Assembly: GCA_022844105.1 (NCBI GenBank)
Contig: JALHMJ010000002.1
Span: 419,836 to 483,835 of the forward strand
Source: Hyphomicrobium sp.
GTDB taxonomy: Bacteria > Pseudomonadota > Alphaproteobacteria > Rhizobiales > Hyphomicrobiaceae
DNA length: 64,000 nucleotides
Direction of reading: 5' to 3'
The notes beneath the pieces are model-generated. The model saw nothing but the letters and a program-made list of their open reading frames with translations, was not told where the DNA came from and searched no databases. This document shows positions 1 to 8,964 of this stretch, piece after piece (position 1 is the first letter of the stretch; every line of letters starts with the position of its first letter). Both the position numbers and the translations under genes were made by a program.

Positions 1-2
1 TG

Positions 3-1286
3 TTGACGCTGTTATTGCAACTGCTTGACAGCCTCACCGACCTCGGCGTCGACCGGCTTATCATCCAGGCACCCGACGGCGACGAGCCACACTTCGTCGC
101 CGCCAACCATACGGCACTCGTCATTCGCGGCCTCTTTATCGGCACCGTTCTATTGACGTCCGCAGGGGCCATCGCAGGCTTCTTTGCCGTACCGGCGGCA
201 GAAGGCGCGATCGCTGCAATTGCCCTCGTTCCGATCCTCAAAGGCTTCCAGCACCTCGACTGTCGCCGGGCGCAGCGCCGGCTCGATAACCGGCCCTTCC
301 TGTGGACCGAAATTCTTCCCCAGGCCACGGCCCTGCTTCTGACGTGGCCGATCATTACTTACGCCCCCAATTTCTACGCGGTCGTCTGGCTGTCGCTGAT
401 ACAGGCCGGCATGACGCTCTCGGTCTCCCATGTTGTCGCCGAGCGGCCTTATGCGCTGAATATCGATTTTTCGGTGCTTAAGCGGCTGTTCGACTTCGGC
501 TGGCCGATTTGGCTCAGCGCATTTCCGCTCATCGCGGTCTATCACGGCGATCGCATCGTCATCGGCCGCCTGATCGGGATTGAGGAACTCGCCGGCTACA
601 GCGCGGCATTCATGGTCGCAATGGTTCCCGGCTTGATCGCCGCCAAGGTTGGCCAGTCGCTCATGTTGCCGCTCTTTTCTGCCGCGCGCGGCGACGCCGC
701 TCGTCTCGCCCGGCAGTTTGCCGCCATGACGGAAGCGACTGCGATTGTCGCCGCGGTTTATCTTGTGACGGCAATGCTGATGGGTGGCCTCATTCTGGAG
801 GTCGCCTTCGGGCCGAATTTCAGCGGGCTCGGCGCGGTCATGGCATGGCTCTCGGCCATGTGGGCTGTGCGCATGCTGCAAGCCGTGCCTGGAATGATTT
901 TGCTGTCGACCGGTGAAACGAAGCCGTTCCTGATCGCAGGTTTGATCAGGTCCCTGGCGCTCATTCCTGCCATTGCCGTTGCAGCTTATGGACTGGGCCT
1001 CGAAGCCGTAGCAGCGATGGGACTTCTTGGCGAGATCGCCTCGCTGGCTTATATCTCTTGGCGTATGAATGCACATGTGAAAGGCCTTTCGGCCTCATTA
1101 GCGCGCCGCGCCGCATTCCTCATTCCAGCGGCGCTGGCAGCCGGTATGGCGCTCATCGCGACGACGCCAAGTCCGTTGCTACCACGGGCGCTCGCACTCG
1201 TACTGGCGCTCGGCGTGGTCGCGGCCGCAGCCGCCGCGCTGATGCCTGAAACGCGCGACCGACTCCACGGCCTTCTGCGCACCTAG
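3..1286 (+). CDS. Polysaccharide flippase (Wzx/RfbX-like), 5'-truncated by window edge
   Basis: Multi-spanning membrane protein of the MOP/polysaccharide exporter superfamily, expected to flip lipid-linked sugar units across the inner membrane. The frame is open from the left edge and encodes about 427 residues with at least ten hydrophobic segments. The sequence begins at what is normally the second or third helix (LGVDRLIIQ, then the RRAQRRLDNRPFLWTE loop typical of these flippases), so the true start and roughly 50 residues probably lie outside the window. It converges on a glycosyltransferase gene 26 bp downstream, which fits a surface-polysaccharide locus extending to the left. The exact sugar cannot be told. 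Confidence 0.75.
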   Translation: MTLLLQLLDSLTDLGVDRLIIQAPDGDEPHFVAANHTALVIRGLFIGTVLLTSAGAIAGFFAVPAAEGAIAAIALVPILKGFQHLDCRRAQRRLDNRPFLWTEILPQATALLLTWPIITYAPNFYAVVWLSLIQAGMTLSVSHVVAERPYALNIDFSVLKRLFDFGWPIWLSAFPLIAVYHGDRIVIGRLIGIEELAGYSAAFMVAMVPGLIAAKVGQSLMLPLFSAARGDAARLARQFAAMTEATAIVAAVYLVTAMLMGGLILEVAFGPNFSGLGAVMAWLSAMWAVRMLQAVPGMILLSTGETKPFLIAGLIRSLALIPAIAVAAYGLGLEAVAAMGLLGEIASLAYISWRMNAHVKGLSASLARRAAFLIPAALAAGMALIATTPSPLLPRALALVLALGVVAAAAAALMPETRDRLHGLLRT

Positions 1287-1312
1287 TTCGAATGCATTGA
1301 TGTGCGACCGGC

Positions 1313-2551
1313 CTAATCGAGAGCCGGCATTTCCACTGGACGCGCCGCTGCCCGCACCCGGCTGCCCAGCGCGCAGTCGTAAGCAGCAAGCAACCGACCG
1401 CGTTCTTCTTCCCAGCGCAGCAGAGACTTTGCCCGAGCAACACCTTCCGCCGCCGTGCGTTCGCGCAGCTCCGCATCGTCGAGCAGTGTCAACATTGACC
1501 GCGCCAGCGACGAGGGACAGTTGTTTTCAGCATACAGTGCCGCACCCGCGGCCATCTTGCGGCCCTCAACCAGATCAAACTGCACGAACGGAATGCCGAG
1601 CGTCATGTACTCCAGCACTTTGTTCATGCAGATCTTGTCGTTATAAACGTTTTTGGGATCAGGAATGATGCCGATATCGAAGGTCGACATTGCGGTCAGC
1701 AGGCTCAAGCCCGACTGAAATCCAGGAAATGTAATGTAGTCCTGAAGCCCGTGCCGCGCCGACAGTTTTGTCAGATAGGGCAACTCGGTCCCCGTACCGA
1801 CGATGAGCGCCTGGACATCGTGGCGGCCATGGTCGTGGACGATCACTTTCATCGCATCGACCATCAAATCGACGCCGTCCTGCGCGCCCATGATGCCAAC
1901 GAAGCCAACCAGATGCCGGCGACCGTTGCGCAGCTGGGGATTTGCTTCCACCCGCCGAAAGCGGCTCGTATCGGGAACCGAGCGAACGATGAAAACCCGG
2001 TCCTTATCCATGCCGCCACGGCCGGTCGCGATATCTCGGAAGGTCTCATTGGTGGCAATCGCCGCGTCGGCAACGCGAAATGTCTGGCGTTCCAGAAAGC
2101 CCAGCAACTGGTGCCATGCACCACGCCGGCCAAACTTGGCTTCATAGAGTTCCGGATTGATATCGTGATGATCGAAAATGAATGGCTTGCCGAACAGATA
2201 CTTCCAGAACGCGCCGATGATGAAAAGCAGATCCGGCGGATTGCACGCCTGCACCACATCGAAGCCAACCTTGAAGTAAGCCTTGATCGACAGCACAAAC
2301 TCGAAAAAGAGCGCGGTCGAATATTCGCCGACATATCCGAGTGCTCCGCGCGCCTCAATGGGCAGCGGATGCCGAAACACATGCACGCCGTCGAGCAATT
2401 CGTAGGGCGCGGTGTGAATTCCACCCTTCGGGCATATCACCGAAACCTTGTAGCCGGCGTCACGAAGCGCGCACGCCTCCTGCCATACGCGCCGATCAAG
2501 CGGTACAGTCAGGTTTTCAACGATGATGAGGATTCCCGGGCGCGTTCCCAA
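1313..2551 (-). CDS. Glycosyltransferase family 4 (GT-B fold)
   Basis: A 412-residue retaining glycosyltransferase of the GT4/WbuB-like group, acting at the cytoplasmic face of the inner membrane in exopolysaccharide or O-antigen assembly. The N-terminus carries the donor-fold start ILIIVENLTVPLDRRVWQEA. The middle contains FDHHDINPELYEAKFG, and the C-terminal Rossmann half has GFVGIMGAQDGVD and the sugar-nucleotide-site region KVLEYMTLGIPFVQFDLVEG with its conserved glutamate. The chosen start is TTG, with an AGGA about nine bases upstream. No ATG is available without losing the first strand. It faces the flippase gene tail to tail. The acceptor is unknown. Confidence 0.82.
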   Translation of the reverse strand: MGTRPGILIIVENLTVPLDRRVWQEACALRDAGYKVSVICPKGGIHTAPYELLDGVHVFRHPLPIEARGALGYVGEYSTALFFEFVLSIKAYFKVGFDVVQACNPPDLLFIIGAFWKYLFGKPFIFDHHDINPELYEAKFGRRGAWHQLLGFLERQTFRVADAAIATNETFRDIATGRGGMDKDRVFIVRSVPDTSRFRRVEANPQLRNGRRHLVGFVGIMGAQDGVDLMVDAMKVIVHDHGRHDVQALIVGTGTELPYLTKLSARHGLQDYITFPGFQSGLSLLTAMSTFDIGIIPDPKNVYNDKICMNKVLEYMTLGIPFVQFDLVEGRKMAAGAALYAENNCPSSLARSMLTLLDDAELRERTAAEGVARAKSLLRWEEERGRLLAAYDCALGSRVRAAARPVEMPALD

Positions 2552-2779
2552 AAGACGCGGTCCTTCTGAATGAATGCGGAGGCGCTTATTCGACGCCGGT
2601 CAAACGCATCCTGAAACAGCACGGTAAAGGATCTCCCCCAGAAACGGTCGAAATGTCGTGACTGTTGTCCCTTTACGGGACGGCCACGCGAGAAAATCTG
2701 CAAATTACCGGGGCACGCTTCTTGCGAAGCCACTGCTATCCCGCTAACGCTTATTTAAGGTCCGACGAGGAGCAAATCC

Positions 2780-3025
2780 GTGTTTCGTATCTCCCGCCAT
2801 CGCCCCTGGCCGCCATCCATCGACCTCTCGACGGTTCGCGAGACGCTCATCTATATGCGCGACGATGCTCGATCGGTGCCGGGCCTGGAAAATGTCGCGA
2901 GCGCCCTCGAAACGGCGATTGCCGAAATTGATACCGCCCAACAAAAACTCGCGCCAGCCAGCTTGCCACCGATAGCCTCGCGTTTTCTTCCAGCGCGCCT
3001 GGGCGTCTCGACGCAAGATCAGTAA
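2780..3025 (+). CDS. Small conserved-looking protein of unknown function (81 aa)
   Basis: An 81-residue soluble protein I do not recognise. The GTG start is supported by a strong GAGGAG at 2767-2772, seven bases upstream. The first part is basic and aromatic (MFRISRHRPWPPSID). The middle, about residues 17-58, looks helical and amphipathic (TVRETLIYMRDDARSVPGLENVASALETA), suggesting a small helical bundle or partner-binding protein. No signal peptide or membrane segment is visible. Its 3' end overlaps that of the convergent outer-membrane-like gene by 7 bp. The upstream 228-bp gap holds only a weak GTCCC/GGGAC hairpin around 2667-2681. Confidence 0.55.
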   Translation: MFRISRHRPWPPSIDLSTVRETLIYMRDDARSVPGLENVASALETAIAEIDTAQQKLAPASLPPIASRFLPARLGVSTQDQ

Positions 3026-3957
3026 TCGAGCTCGACACTCAACTTCACGGTGCCGTCCGGCGTAATCTCGTTGAGCCCCGCCAGAAACCCGAGCCCAACC
3101 GTGAGCTCGCTCGTTTCCGCACTGCCATCCTCGTCACGTCGCGGGTCGGGTCGCAGGCTGCGTCCGAAATCACGAGTGTAATAAAAAATCGGACCGATCC
3201 GGTGCTGATCGTGATCGCCGAAAGCGAGCGCCGCTTCTCTCCGTTCTCCAGTACTGCCAAGACGCTCAACCGTGCCGTATGCTTCCAGCGCCAGCGTCCA
3301 GGTCTCGGAGAACTGGTAGGCCAACTGCGCCGCGTAGGCGAAATCCCACTTGTCGTCCTTGATGCCGTCCTCATCGGCCTCTCCGCCAAAATCGTGGACC
3401 AGCATCGGGACAGCGGCGACCAACCAAGGACCTGTAGCAAATTCGATAATCGGACCCAGAATGACGCTCATTTGTTCGCCCGCCTCAAGCGGCCGCTCGA
3501 CCTCCACGACCGCGCCGAGGCCGAATCCATCGCCGTCCCGCGGAACAATGATGCCGATGACCTCGGCCCCGATTTCATCAAGCTTCAATGCGTCGAATTC
3601 GTTAGCCTCCCCCAGCGTCTCGGGGTCTTCGACACGTTCCTGCTCGAATTCGATGCCGATACGCATCTTGAGATAGCGGGTAAGCCCCATCTCCATCTCG
3701 ATAGCTTCGCGCTGCCGAATGACGGTATTGTCGTCGAAGATCGTTTCGCCGCCGCTGTCGGCGTTTTGCCGTCCGGGCTGCCCAAATGACCATGCATTCT
3801 GGCTCTGAAACTCGAGAAAGCCTGGAGCCGACTCCAGCGTCTTCAGCTCGAACTGCCCGATCGAAGGACCTGCCGCAACGCCGCTCGGAGCTAAAGTCGC
3901 CGCCGCCAGAGCAACAGCTTTCATAAGGTGGGGGTATCGGAACGGAATGAGCGACAT
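3019..3957 (-). CDS. Putative outer-membrane beta-barrel protein (312 aa)
   Basis: Secreted protein probably folding as an outer-membrane barrel. After a cleavable-looking signal (hydrophobic stretch in residues 12-29, AAATLAPSGVAAGP) the chain is acidic, with alternating polar and hydrophobic strands. These include YLKMRIGIEFEQE, GFGLGAVVEVERP and TWTLALEAYGTVERLG. The end, GTVKLSVELDY, is a terminal aromatic beta-signal. I cannot assign a named family or substrate. Start is the first ATG. An internal ATG at 3924 would leave a shorter signal but has no visible ribosome site. It lies between a small convergent gene and the TonB-dependent receptor gene on the same strand. Confidence 0.6.
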   Translation of the reverse strand: MSLIPFRYPHLMKAVALAAATLAPSGVAAGPSIGQFELKTLESAPGFLEFQSQNAWSFGQPGRQNADSGGETIFDDNTVIRQREAIEMEMGLTRYLKMRIGIEFEQERVEDPETLGEANEFDALKLDEIGAEVIGIIVPRDGDGFGLGAVVEVERPLEAGEQMSVILGPIIEFATGPWLVAAVPMLVHDFGGEADEDGIKDDKWDFAYAAQLAYQFSETWTLALEAYGTVERLGSTGERREAALAFGDHDQHRIGPIFYYTRDFGRSLRPDPRRDEDGSAETSELTVGLGFLAGLNEITPDGTVKLSVELDY

Positions 3958-4092
3958 TGATCCAGCGCTTCAGGAATTTTACTGCCCCGAAGGCTACCAT
4001 TTTTCCCGCGGCAATCGTGAGCAGGGGAAACTTTCCTCATCTGAATCGCTGCTTTCAGCCTTTGCGTGTCTGAGACGACACGCATATCGGCA

Positions 4093-4122
4093 AAGAAAAA
4101 AGGGCGGCCACATAGCCGCCCT
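4093..4122 (-). terminator. Rho-independent terminator of the TonB-dependent receptor gene
   Basis: On the minus strand an 8-bp perfect stem, AGGGCGGC/GCCGCCCT with a 6-base loop, is followed by TTTTTTC. It lies 23 bp past the stop codon of the receptor gene. Confidence 0.85.
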
Positions 4123-4144
4123 CTCAATTGAGGTTGCCGTATGC

Positions 4145-6814
4145 TCAGAACGTGAGGCGAAGTCCGCCATAAACTGCGAACGGCTGGACCGGTGAGATTG
4201 AGCGCGCATCATCGAAGAAAGGCTCGCCGTAGCCGGCGGCTTCACTGACCTCGTTGCCTTCTTCAACATCAAAGAAGGTTCCGTAAAGACCGTACTCGCG
4301 ATCGAACAGGTTGCGGATCAGTCCGTAAACCACGGCATTGTCCGACAGCTTGTAGGACGTGTTCAGGTCGACACGAGTGTAGCCGGGGAGCTTGCGGTTG
4401 TTGTTGGCATCGTCACCAAAATAAAACTGGTCGGAGACGGCGAGGAAGTCAGAGCCAAACTTCCACTTCGGCGTCAGCCAGTATTCGAAACCGGCCTTGA
4501 AGCGATGCTGAGGAATGCCCGGCAGATTATCACCATCGGAAACCGCCTGACAGTTGCCTTCTTCACCAGGATCAGTACCACATTCAAAGGTTCCGTTCGG
4601 CGTGTTCGGTGCGGGCAGGATCAGATCATCCTGGTAGGTGGCATCGACGAAGGCGTAGGAACTGTACAGCGAGTAACGCCGTGTTTGATACCCGAGGGCC
4701 AATTCAACGCCTTGGCGTAGCGTATCACCGGCGTTCTGGAAAAAGCCGCGACCCGTGATTTCAGAACCCACATTGATGATGTCATCCTGATTAAGGGTAC
4801 GAAACAGCCCAGCGCTCCAGGTCAGCAGCGAGTTGTCGAAATACTTCTCTTCACCACGCAGGCCGATTTCAACCGTGCGCGAGACAACCTGCTCCAGCGG
4901 CGGGTCGTCGGTCAGAAAGCTTTCGATGAAGCAGGGGTTCAACTCTTCGGCGCAACCTAATTCAGCCGCCGTGGGGGCACGGTTGGCTTCCGAGTAGCTG
5001 CCGTAGGCCGTTAAACCCTGCATCAGTTTGTACGTACCCCCAACCATGGGATTGAAGCGCTCGTATGTATTGGAAACGTTCAGATCAGGAAGGTAGCCGA
5101 CACCCCCGTTGAGCGGCCCCGTTTCATCCGCGATCTTGATGCGGGCAAAATTGTAACGGCCACCGACTGTGAATGCGAACGCCTCCGTCACGTCCATCGT
5201 ATTGGTAAAATACAAGCCGACGTAGTCGTTCTCCGTCTTCAGAATACGCGGTGCAAGTTCCGGTCCCTCTTCGCTGTCTGGATCGAAGTCTTCTGGCAAG
5301 CCTGCGATCACACCAGAACCGGACACGACAAATCGATTGCCGATTTCGCCGAGTTCGCTGGACGTATTGTAATCCACGCGACCGCCGTCGTAGCTGACAC
5401 CAACCAGAAAGCGGTTCGGCCGGCTGAAAACCTCGGCCGTCGAGACCGCCTGCAACGATCCACCGAAGCCTTGCGAATCAGTGTCGATGCGTTCGATCGA
5501 GCCAAGCCCATACTCCGTTGGGTCGACGACAATTTGACCAAGTGTAATGGGCAGCCCGTTAACATCGTTCAGTAGTTCGTCACCCTCGACACAAATGGGT
5601 GAAGACCCGTCATTTTCATCGAAGCCGTCGCACGGCTCGGCTTCCGAAAGATTGCCGTCGACCACGTCAGACTTGAACTTGCGGTAATAACCGATGCCGC
5701 TGAACGAGAGCGTGTCCGTCGCCTGCACCTTGGCGCTCAAGGTCGGCATGAGAACTTCGAGATCGGTATCCTGCGGACTGGTGAATGTGCGGTTCCAATC
5801 GACGTTGAGCACGTCGATGGGTGAAGCGGCAACGACGCCGGCGCTGCTTTGGGCAGCGGTGAGGCTCATGTGAACTTCGACCGCGCTCCCCTTGAAGCCG
5901 ATGTCGCCGTAAAATCGCTCGACGTCGGCATCGGAAAAATCTCGGTACCCTGTTTCTCGAAGCAGTTCGAGCGCTGCGTAAACACCGACCGTTCCTGAAT
6001 TTCCGCCGGCCTCCATCGCGACCTGCCCACGGCCGAACGAGCCGCCCATGGCGTCAATCGTGCCGCCCTGGAAACTGAAACCATCTTTCATCGTAATGCC
6101 GATGGCGCCACCGATAGCATTGAGACCGTACAGAGGGTTGGCGCCGAGCACGGTAATGTCGCTGATCGCAATCGACGGGATCAGGTCGAGGTTGACGGTG
6201 TCGCCGAACGCTTCGTTGATGCGGACGCCATTCTGATAAACGGCAAGAGCCTGCGAACGCCCGCCGACTGGCGAGGCGTCAAATCCGCGAAACTGGATAT
6301 CGGTCCTAAGGCCACCGCCCGCTGTGTCGGTCAGAAGGATGCCGGGTACTTGCTTTTGCAGCACCTGCTGCACTTGGCGGGTACCATCCGCGGTAATCTG
6401 GTCCGCCGTCACCTGCGAAACCGCGGCGGGGACTTTAGAGAGGCTCACGCTTCCGTCGCTGCCGGCACCCGTACCGCCACCACCGGCACCTGCAGCAGGT
6501 ACGCCAACCGCCGTGCCGGAACCGCCGACAACCGGACCCGGCGCAATCTGCACCTTGGCTTGCGACGACGGCGGACCGGAAACCCGCTTCACCGGCGTCT
6601 GAGTGACCGTGACTTCGGGGAGTGCCGCATCGGAGGGAGCAACAGGCTCCGGCTCGGCCGTCGCGGCGGCTGGCGGAGGCGTGGTTCCCGCCGGGGGCGC
6701 AGGAGCGGGGAGTGTAGGAGCCGGTGGCACTTGCGTCGTCTGCGCGGCGGCAGGCGAAACGCTCGCCGCCACGACCGCTGCAGCGAACACATTGCGAATA
6801 AACGCCTCGGACAT
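4145..6814 (-). CDS. TonB-dependent outer-membrane receptor
   Basis: An 889-residue ligand-gated outer-membrane transporter energised by TonB. Signal peptide is residues 1-25 (ending SVSPAAAQ). A long Pro/Ala-rich linker follows, with a TonB-box-like PEVTVTQ at about 66-72. The plug is about 127-245 (GIL.TDTAGGGLRTDIQFRG, NPLYGLNAIGGAIGI), then a 22-strand-type barrel ending YGGLRLTF with terminal Phe. The start at 6814 is preferred over 6865 because it has GGGG a few bases upstream and begins directly at the signal peptide. The divergent exbB-exbD-tonB unit next door supplies the likely energy coupling. The substrate could be a siderophore, cobalamin, metal or organic ligand. No diagnostic residue tells which. 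Confidence 0.92.
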   Translation of the reverse strand: MSEAFIRNVFAAAVVAASVSPAAAQTTQVPPAPTLPAPAPPAGTTPPPAAATAEPEPVAPSDAALPEVTVTQTPVKRVSGPPSSQAKVQIAPGPVVGGSGTAVGVPAAGAGGGGTGAGSDGSVSLSKVPAAVSQVTADQITADGTRQVQQVLQKQVPGILLTDTAGGGLRTDIQFRGFDASPVGGRSQALAVYQNGVRINEAFGDTVNLDLIPSIAISDITVLGANPLYGLNAIGGAIGITMKDGFSFQGGTIDAMGGSFGRGQVAMEAGGNSGTVGVYAALELLRETGYRDFSDADVERFYGDIGFKGSAVEVHMSLTAAQSSAGVVAASPIDVLNVDWNRTFTSPQDTDLEVLMPTLSAKVQATDTLSFSGIGYYRKFKSDVVDGNLSEAEPCDGFDENDGSSPICVEGDELLNDVNGLPITLGQIVVDPTEYGLGSIERIDTDSQGFGGSLQAVSTAEVFSRPNRFLVGVSYDGGRVDYNTSSELGEIGNRFVVSGSGVIAGLPEDFDPDSEEGPELAPRILKTENDYVGLYFTNTMDVTEAFAFTVGGRYNFARIKIADETGPLNGGVGYLPDLNVSNTYERFNPMVGGTYKLMQGLTAYGSYSEANRAPTAAELGCAEELNPCFIESFLTDDPPLEQVVSRTVEIGLRGEEKYFDNSLLTWSAGLFRTLNQDDIINVGSEITGRGFFQNAGDTLRQGVELALGYQTRRYSLYSSYAFVDATYQDDLILPAPNTPNGTFECGTDPGEEGNCQAVSDGDNLPGIPQHRFKAGFEYWLTPKWKFGSDFLAVSDQFYFGDDANNNRKLPGYTRVDLNTSYKLSDNAVVYGLIRNLFDREYGLYGTFFDVEEGNEVSEAAGYGEPFFDDARSISPVQPFAVYGGLRLTF

Positions 6815-7238
6815 CGTTGCCCCATCATATAAAAAGCCTGATGTCCCTGATAGTTCTGTTCGCAAAATGCGGGCAATAGGAGCCTCTCCCGATGTGCCGT
6901 CCGAGCGTCAAATAACCTCCACTGTGACAACTCTGCATCGGGACTTTTTCCCGACCGTCGCCGCCGGGAGCACTCCGAATTGGTCACGGGAAAATGCCTT
7001 GATCGCCAGTGGCTTCGACCGCTAATCAAGGACGCGCTAAAAGGCCTTTTACTTCCTCCGCTTCGTCCGTGCGAAACGTTATCGAAACGTAATGCTCCGC
7101 AGCGGAGACGGACCGGAAATGTTAGGTTATACAGACACAAAAGATGACCTGGCGAAAGCCGCTAAAGCGCCGACAAAACGCTCAGAAGAGCCGGCCAGCA
7201 ATAAGCAGAGACAGCGCAAGACGACTGGGAGAAAACAA
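6815..7238. promoter_or_regulatory. Divergent promoter region between receptor and TonB unit
   Basis: About 420 bp without a convincing gene, containing the control regions of both divergent units. Visible elements are an inverted repeat TCGGGA-N5-TCCCGA at 6938-6954, a 14-bp perfect palindrome TAAAAGGCCTTTTA at 7038-7051, and two direct copies of CGAAACGT at 7072-7079 and 7083-7090, 11 bp apart. On the minus strand a weak promoter (TTGCCC, 18-bp spacer, TATCAG) lies just before the receptor gene. I cannot match these to a Fur, RirA or Irr box. The frame of the downstream gene is open back to 7092, but the ribosome site favours 7239. Confidence 0.4.
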
Positions 7239-7706
7239 TTGCAAATCAAAAACATAAGAGCCCTGGCGCTCGTTTCGGTCGGGCTTGCCTTCTGGCCGAT
7301 CGCATCGCGTGCGGGGGACGCAGCACCCGCTCCGAGCGCGTCCGCTCCAGCAATCTCCCCGACCATCTCGGTTGAACTCAATAAGCTTGAACCCGTCGAA
7401 AAGGGTTGCCGCGTTTACACTGTCGTCGACAATCCCGGTGCCGTCGCGTTCCAAAGTTTAAAGCTCGATCTCATCCTGTTTCATACCGACGGCGTCATCG
7501 GCCGCCGTCTGATGCTCGATCTGGCTCCGCTCAAAAGCACCAAAAAAACCGTCAAGATGTTCGATCTTGATGGCACGCAGTGCGACAAGATTGGCAGCTT
7601 TCTCGTACACGACGTGATGGAATGCAAATCCGACACCGGTCCTGTCGACAAGTGTTTGGACGCGATCACGCTGAAGTCGCTGAGCAACGTCCAGATTTCG
7701 AAATAG
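7239..7706 (+). CDS. Unknown secreted protein heading the exbB-exbD-tonB unit
   Basis: A 155-residue protein with a clear Sec signal peptide (QIKNIRALALVSVGLAFWPI, then ASRAG) and a mature domain with four cysteines, which could form two disulfides in the periplasm. The TTG at 7239 is chosen because GGGAGA sits seven bases upstream (7227-7232) and the signal peptide begins there. The upstream extension to 7092 is lysine-rich, lacks a ribosome site and would bury the signal. The mature part has beta-rich character (CRVYTVVDNPGAVAFQSLKLDLILF, TQCDKIGSFLV). The gene precedes exbB by 44 bp, so a role in TonB-dependent uptake is plausible, but no domain is recognised. Confidence 0.7.
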   Translation: MQIKNIRALALVSVGLAFWPIASRAGDAAPAPSASAPAISPTISVELNKLEPVEKGCRVYTVVDNPGAVAFQSLKLDLILFHTDGVIGRRLMLDLAPLKSTKKTVKMFDLDGTQCDKIGSFLVHDVMECKSDTGPVDKCLDAITLKSLSNVQISK

Positions 7707-7750
7707 CCGCGCCCCACAACGCGAAGGCCCGCAACGCGAAGGAATGACCC

Positions 7751-8458
7751 GTGTTACTGACCGCTTCCCCGCAGGCCACCATCTCCATCATGGACCTGAT
7801 CGCATCCGCCGACCCTATTGTGAAGGGTGTGTTGCTGCTGCTCGTCCTCTCTTCAATCGCGTGCTGGGCACTTGTCCTAGAAAAGGCAATTCGGACCTGG
7901 CGGCTCAAGCGGGACATTGGCGCACTCGAAAAGCTGGCATCCGGCGCTGACGCAGCAACGCCCGCCGACGGCCTTGTGCGCACCATACTTGCCGCCGCAG
8001 AATCTGAGGCCGCTGACGGCGTCTCGCGCGGCGAAGCCCGCAGCGAAGTCCGCGCCCGGCTGGAACGGTCGATGAAGCTTAAATTCAAGAGCGAACTGGA
8101 ATCGATCGAAGCCGGCTTGCCGTTTCTTGCAACGATTGGGTCCGCAGCCCCATTCATCGGCCTTTTCGGCACCGTTTGGGGCATCATGAACAGTTTTACC
8201 GCCATCGCAGCGCGGCAAGACACCAGCCTCGCAACGGTCGCGCCCGGTATCGCCGAAGCATTGTTTGCAACCGCACTCGGTCTTGCGGCCGCTATTCCGG
8301 CCGTGATGGCTTACAACCATTATGCCGTGAAACTCGGTCGCGCAGCGCAGCGCGGCAACACGGCTCTTGCCGAAATCGCCAAGCAGCTGTCGCGCCCTGC
8401 GGCTGAACCCACCACCCGAACCGGCATCGAGCCATTGCGTGCCGGAAAGGCTTACTGA
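7751..8458 (+). CDS. exbB: ExbB/TolQ-family proton channel subunit
   Basis: Inner-membrane component of the proton-driven motor that energises TonB. The 235-residue chain has a first transmembrane helix near 19-42 and a large cytoplasmic segment. Two further helices lie in the MotA/TolQ/ExbB region, FLATIGSAAPFIGLFGTVWG followed by EALFATALGLAAAIPAVMAYN. The GTG start follows AAGGAATGACCC. The stop codon overlaps the exbD start by one base (TGATG), so translation is coupled. Neighbouring tonB and a TonB-dependent receptor favour ExbB over TolQ, and no tolA, tolB or pal is nearby. Confidence 0.92.
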   Translation: MLLTASPQATISIMDLIASADPIVKGVLLLLVLSSIACWALVLEKAIRTWRLKRDIGALEKLASGADAATPADGLVRTILAAAESEAADGVSRGEARSEVRARLERSMKLKFKSELESIEAGLPFLATIGSAAPFIGLFGTVWGIMNSFTAIAARQDTSLATVAPGIAEALFATALGLAAAIPAVMAYNHYAVKLGRAAQRGNTALAEIAKQLSRPAAEPTTRTGIEPLRAGKAY

Positions 8459-8964
8459 TGGGCATGAGCGCCAATCTTTCTTCCGCAGACAGCGAAGACG
8501 GCGGCTATCGCCCGATGGCTGAAATCAACATCACGCCGATGGTGGACGTGATGCTGGTGCTGCTGATCATCTTCATGGTGGCGGCGCCGCTTCTCGTAAC
8601 GGGCGTTCCAATCGAACTTCCCAAGACGACGGCGGCCAAACTTGGCCAATCCAAAAAGCCGATGGTTGTCACCCTGACCCCGGACGGCAAATTCCAAATC
8701 CGCAATGAATTCGTAGGTCGCGACAGTCTCGTGCCGAAGCTGCGCGAATTGCGCGCAGTTGAAGGTGACGCGGTTGTTTACGTGCGCGCCGACAAAAAGA
8801 ACCCTTACGGCGACGTGATGGACCTCCTCGGTCAAGTCGGCCAGAGCGGTTTCAGCCGCGTTTCACTTCTGTCGCAGCAGCCGTCCGCCGGTGCCGCATC
8901 GCCATCGGCGGCAAGCCCTGTGCCAGCCAGCCCCGCGCCGTCGGTCCCAGCTCCGGCCCCGTGA
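8458..8964 (+). CDS. exbD: ExbD/TolR-family motor subunit
   Basis: Single-pass inner-membrane partner of ExbB. Of 168 residues, the transmembrane helix is about 26-46 and contains the conserved proton-carrying aspartate (PMVDVMLVLLIIFMV, Asp30). The periplasmic domain is about 50-140 (VVTLTPDGKFQIRNEFV, DAVVYVRADKKNPYGDVMDLL). The last 25 residues are a Pro/Ala/Ser-rich tail. It overlaps exbB by one base and tonB by four bases, making a tight translationally coupled trio. Confidence 0.92.
   Translation: MGMSANLSSADSEDGGYRPMAEINITPMVDVMLVLLIIFMVAAPLLVTGVPIELPKTTAAKLGQSKKPMVVTLTPDGKFQIRNEFVGRDSLVPKLRELRAVEGDAVVYVRADKKNPYGDVMDLLGQVGQSGFSRVSLLSQQPSAGAASPSAASPVPASPAPSVPAPAP

Noticed and set aside
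2667-2681. GTCCC/GGGAC hairpin before the 81-aa gene
   Set aside because: Only a 5-bp stem with no T-run or known motif; likely chance.
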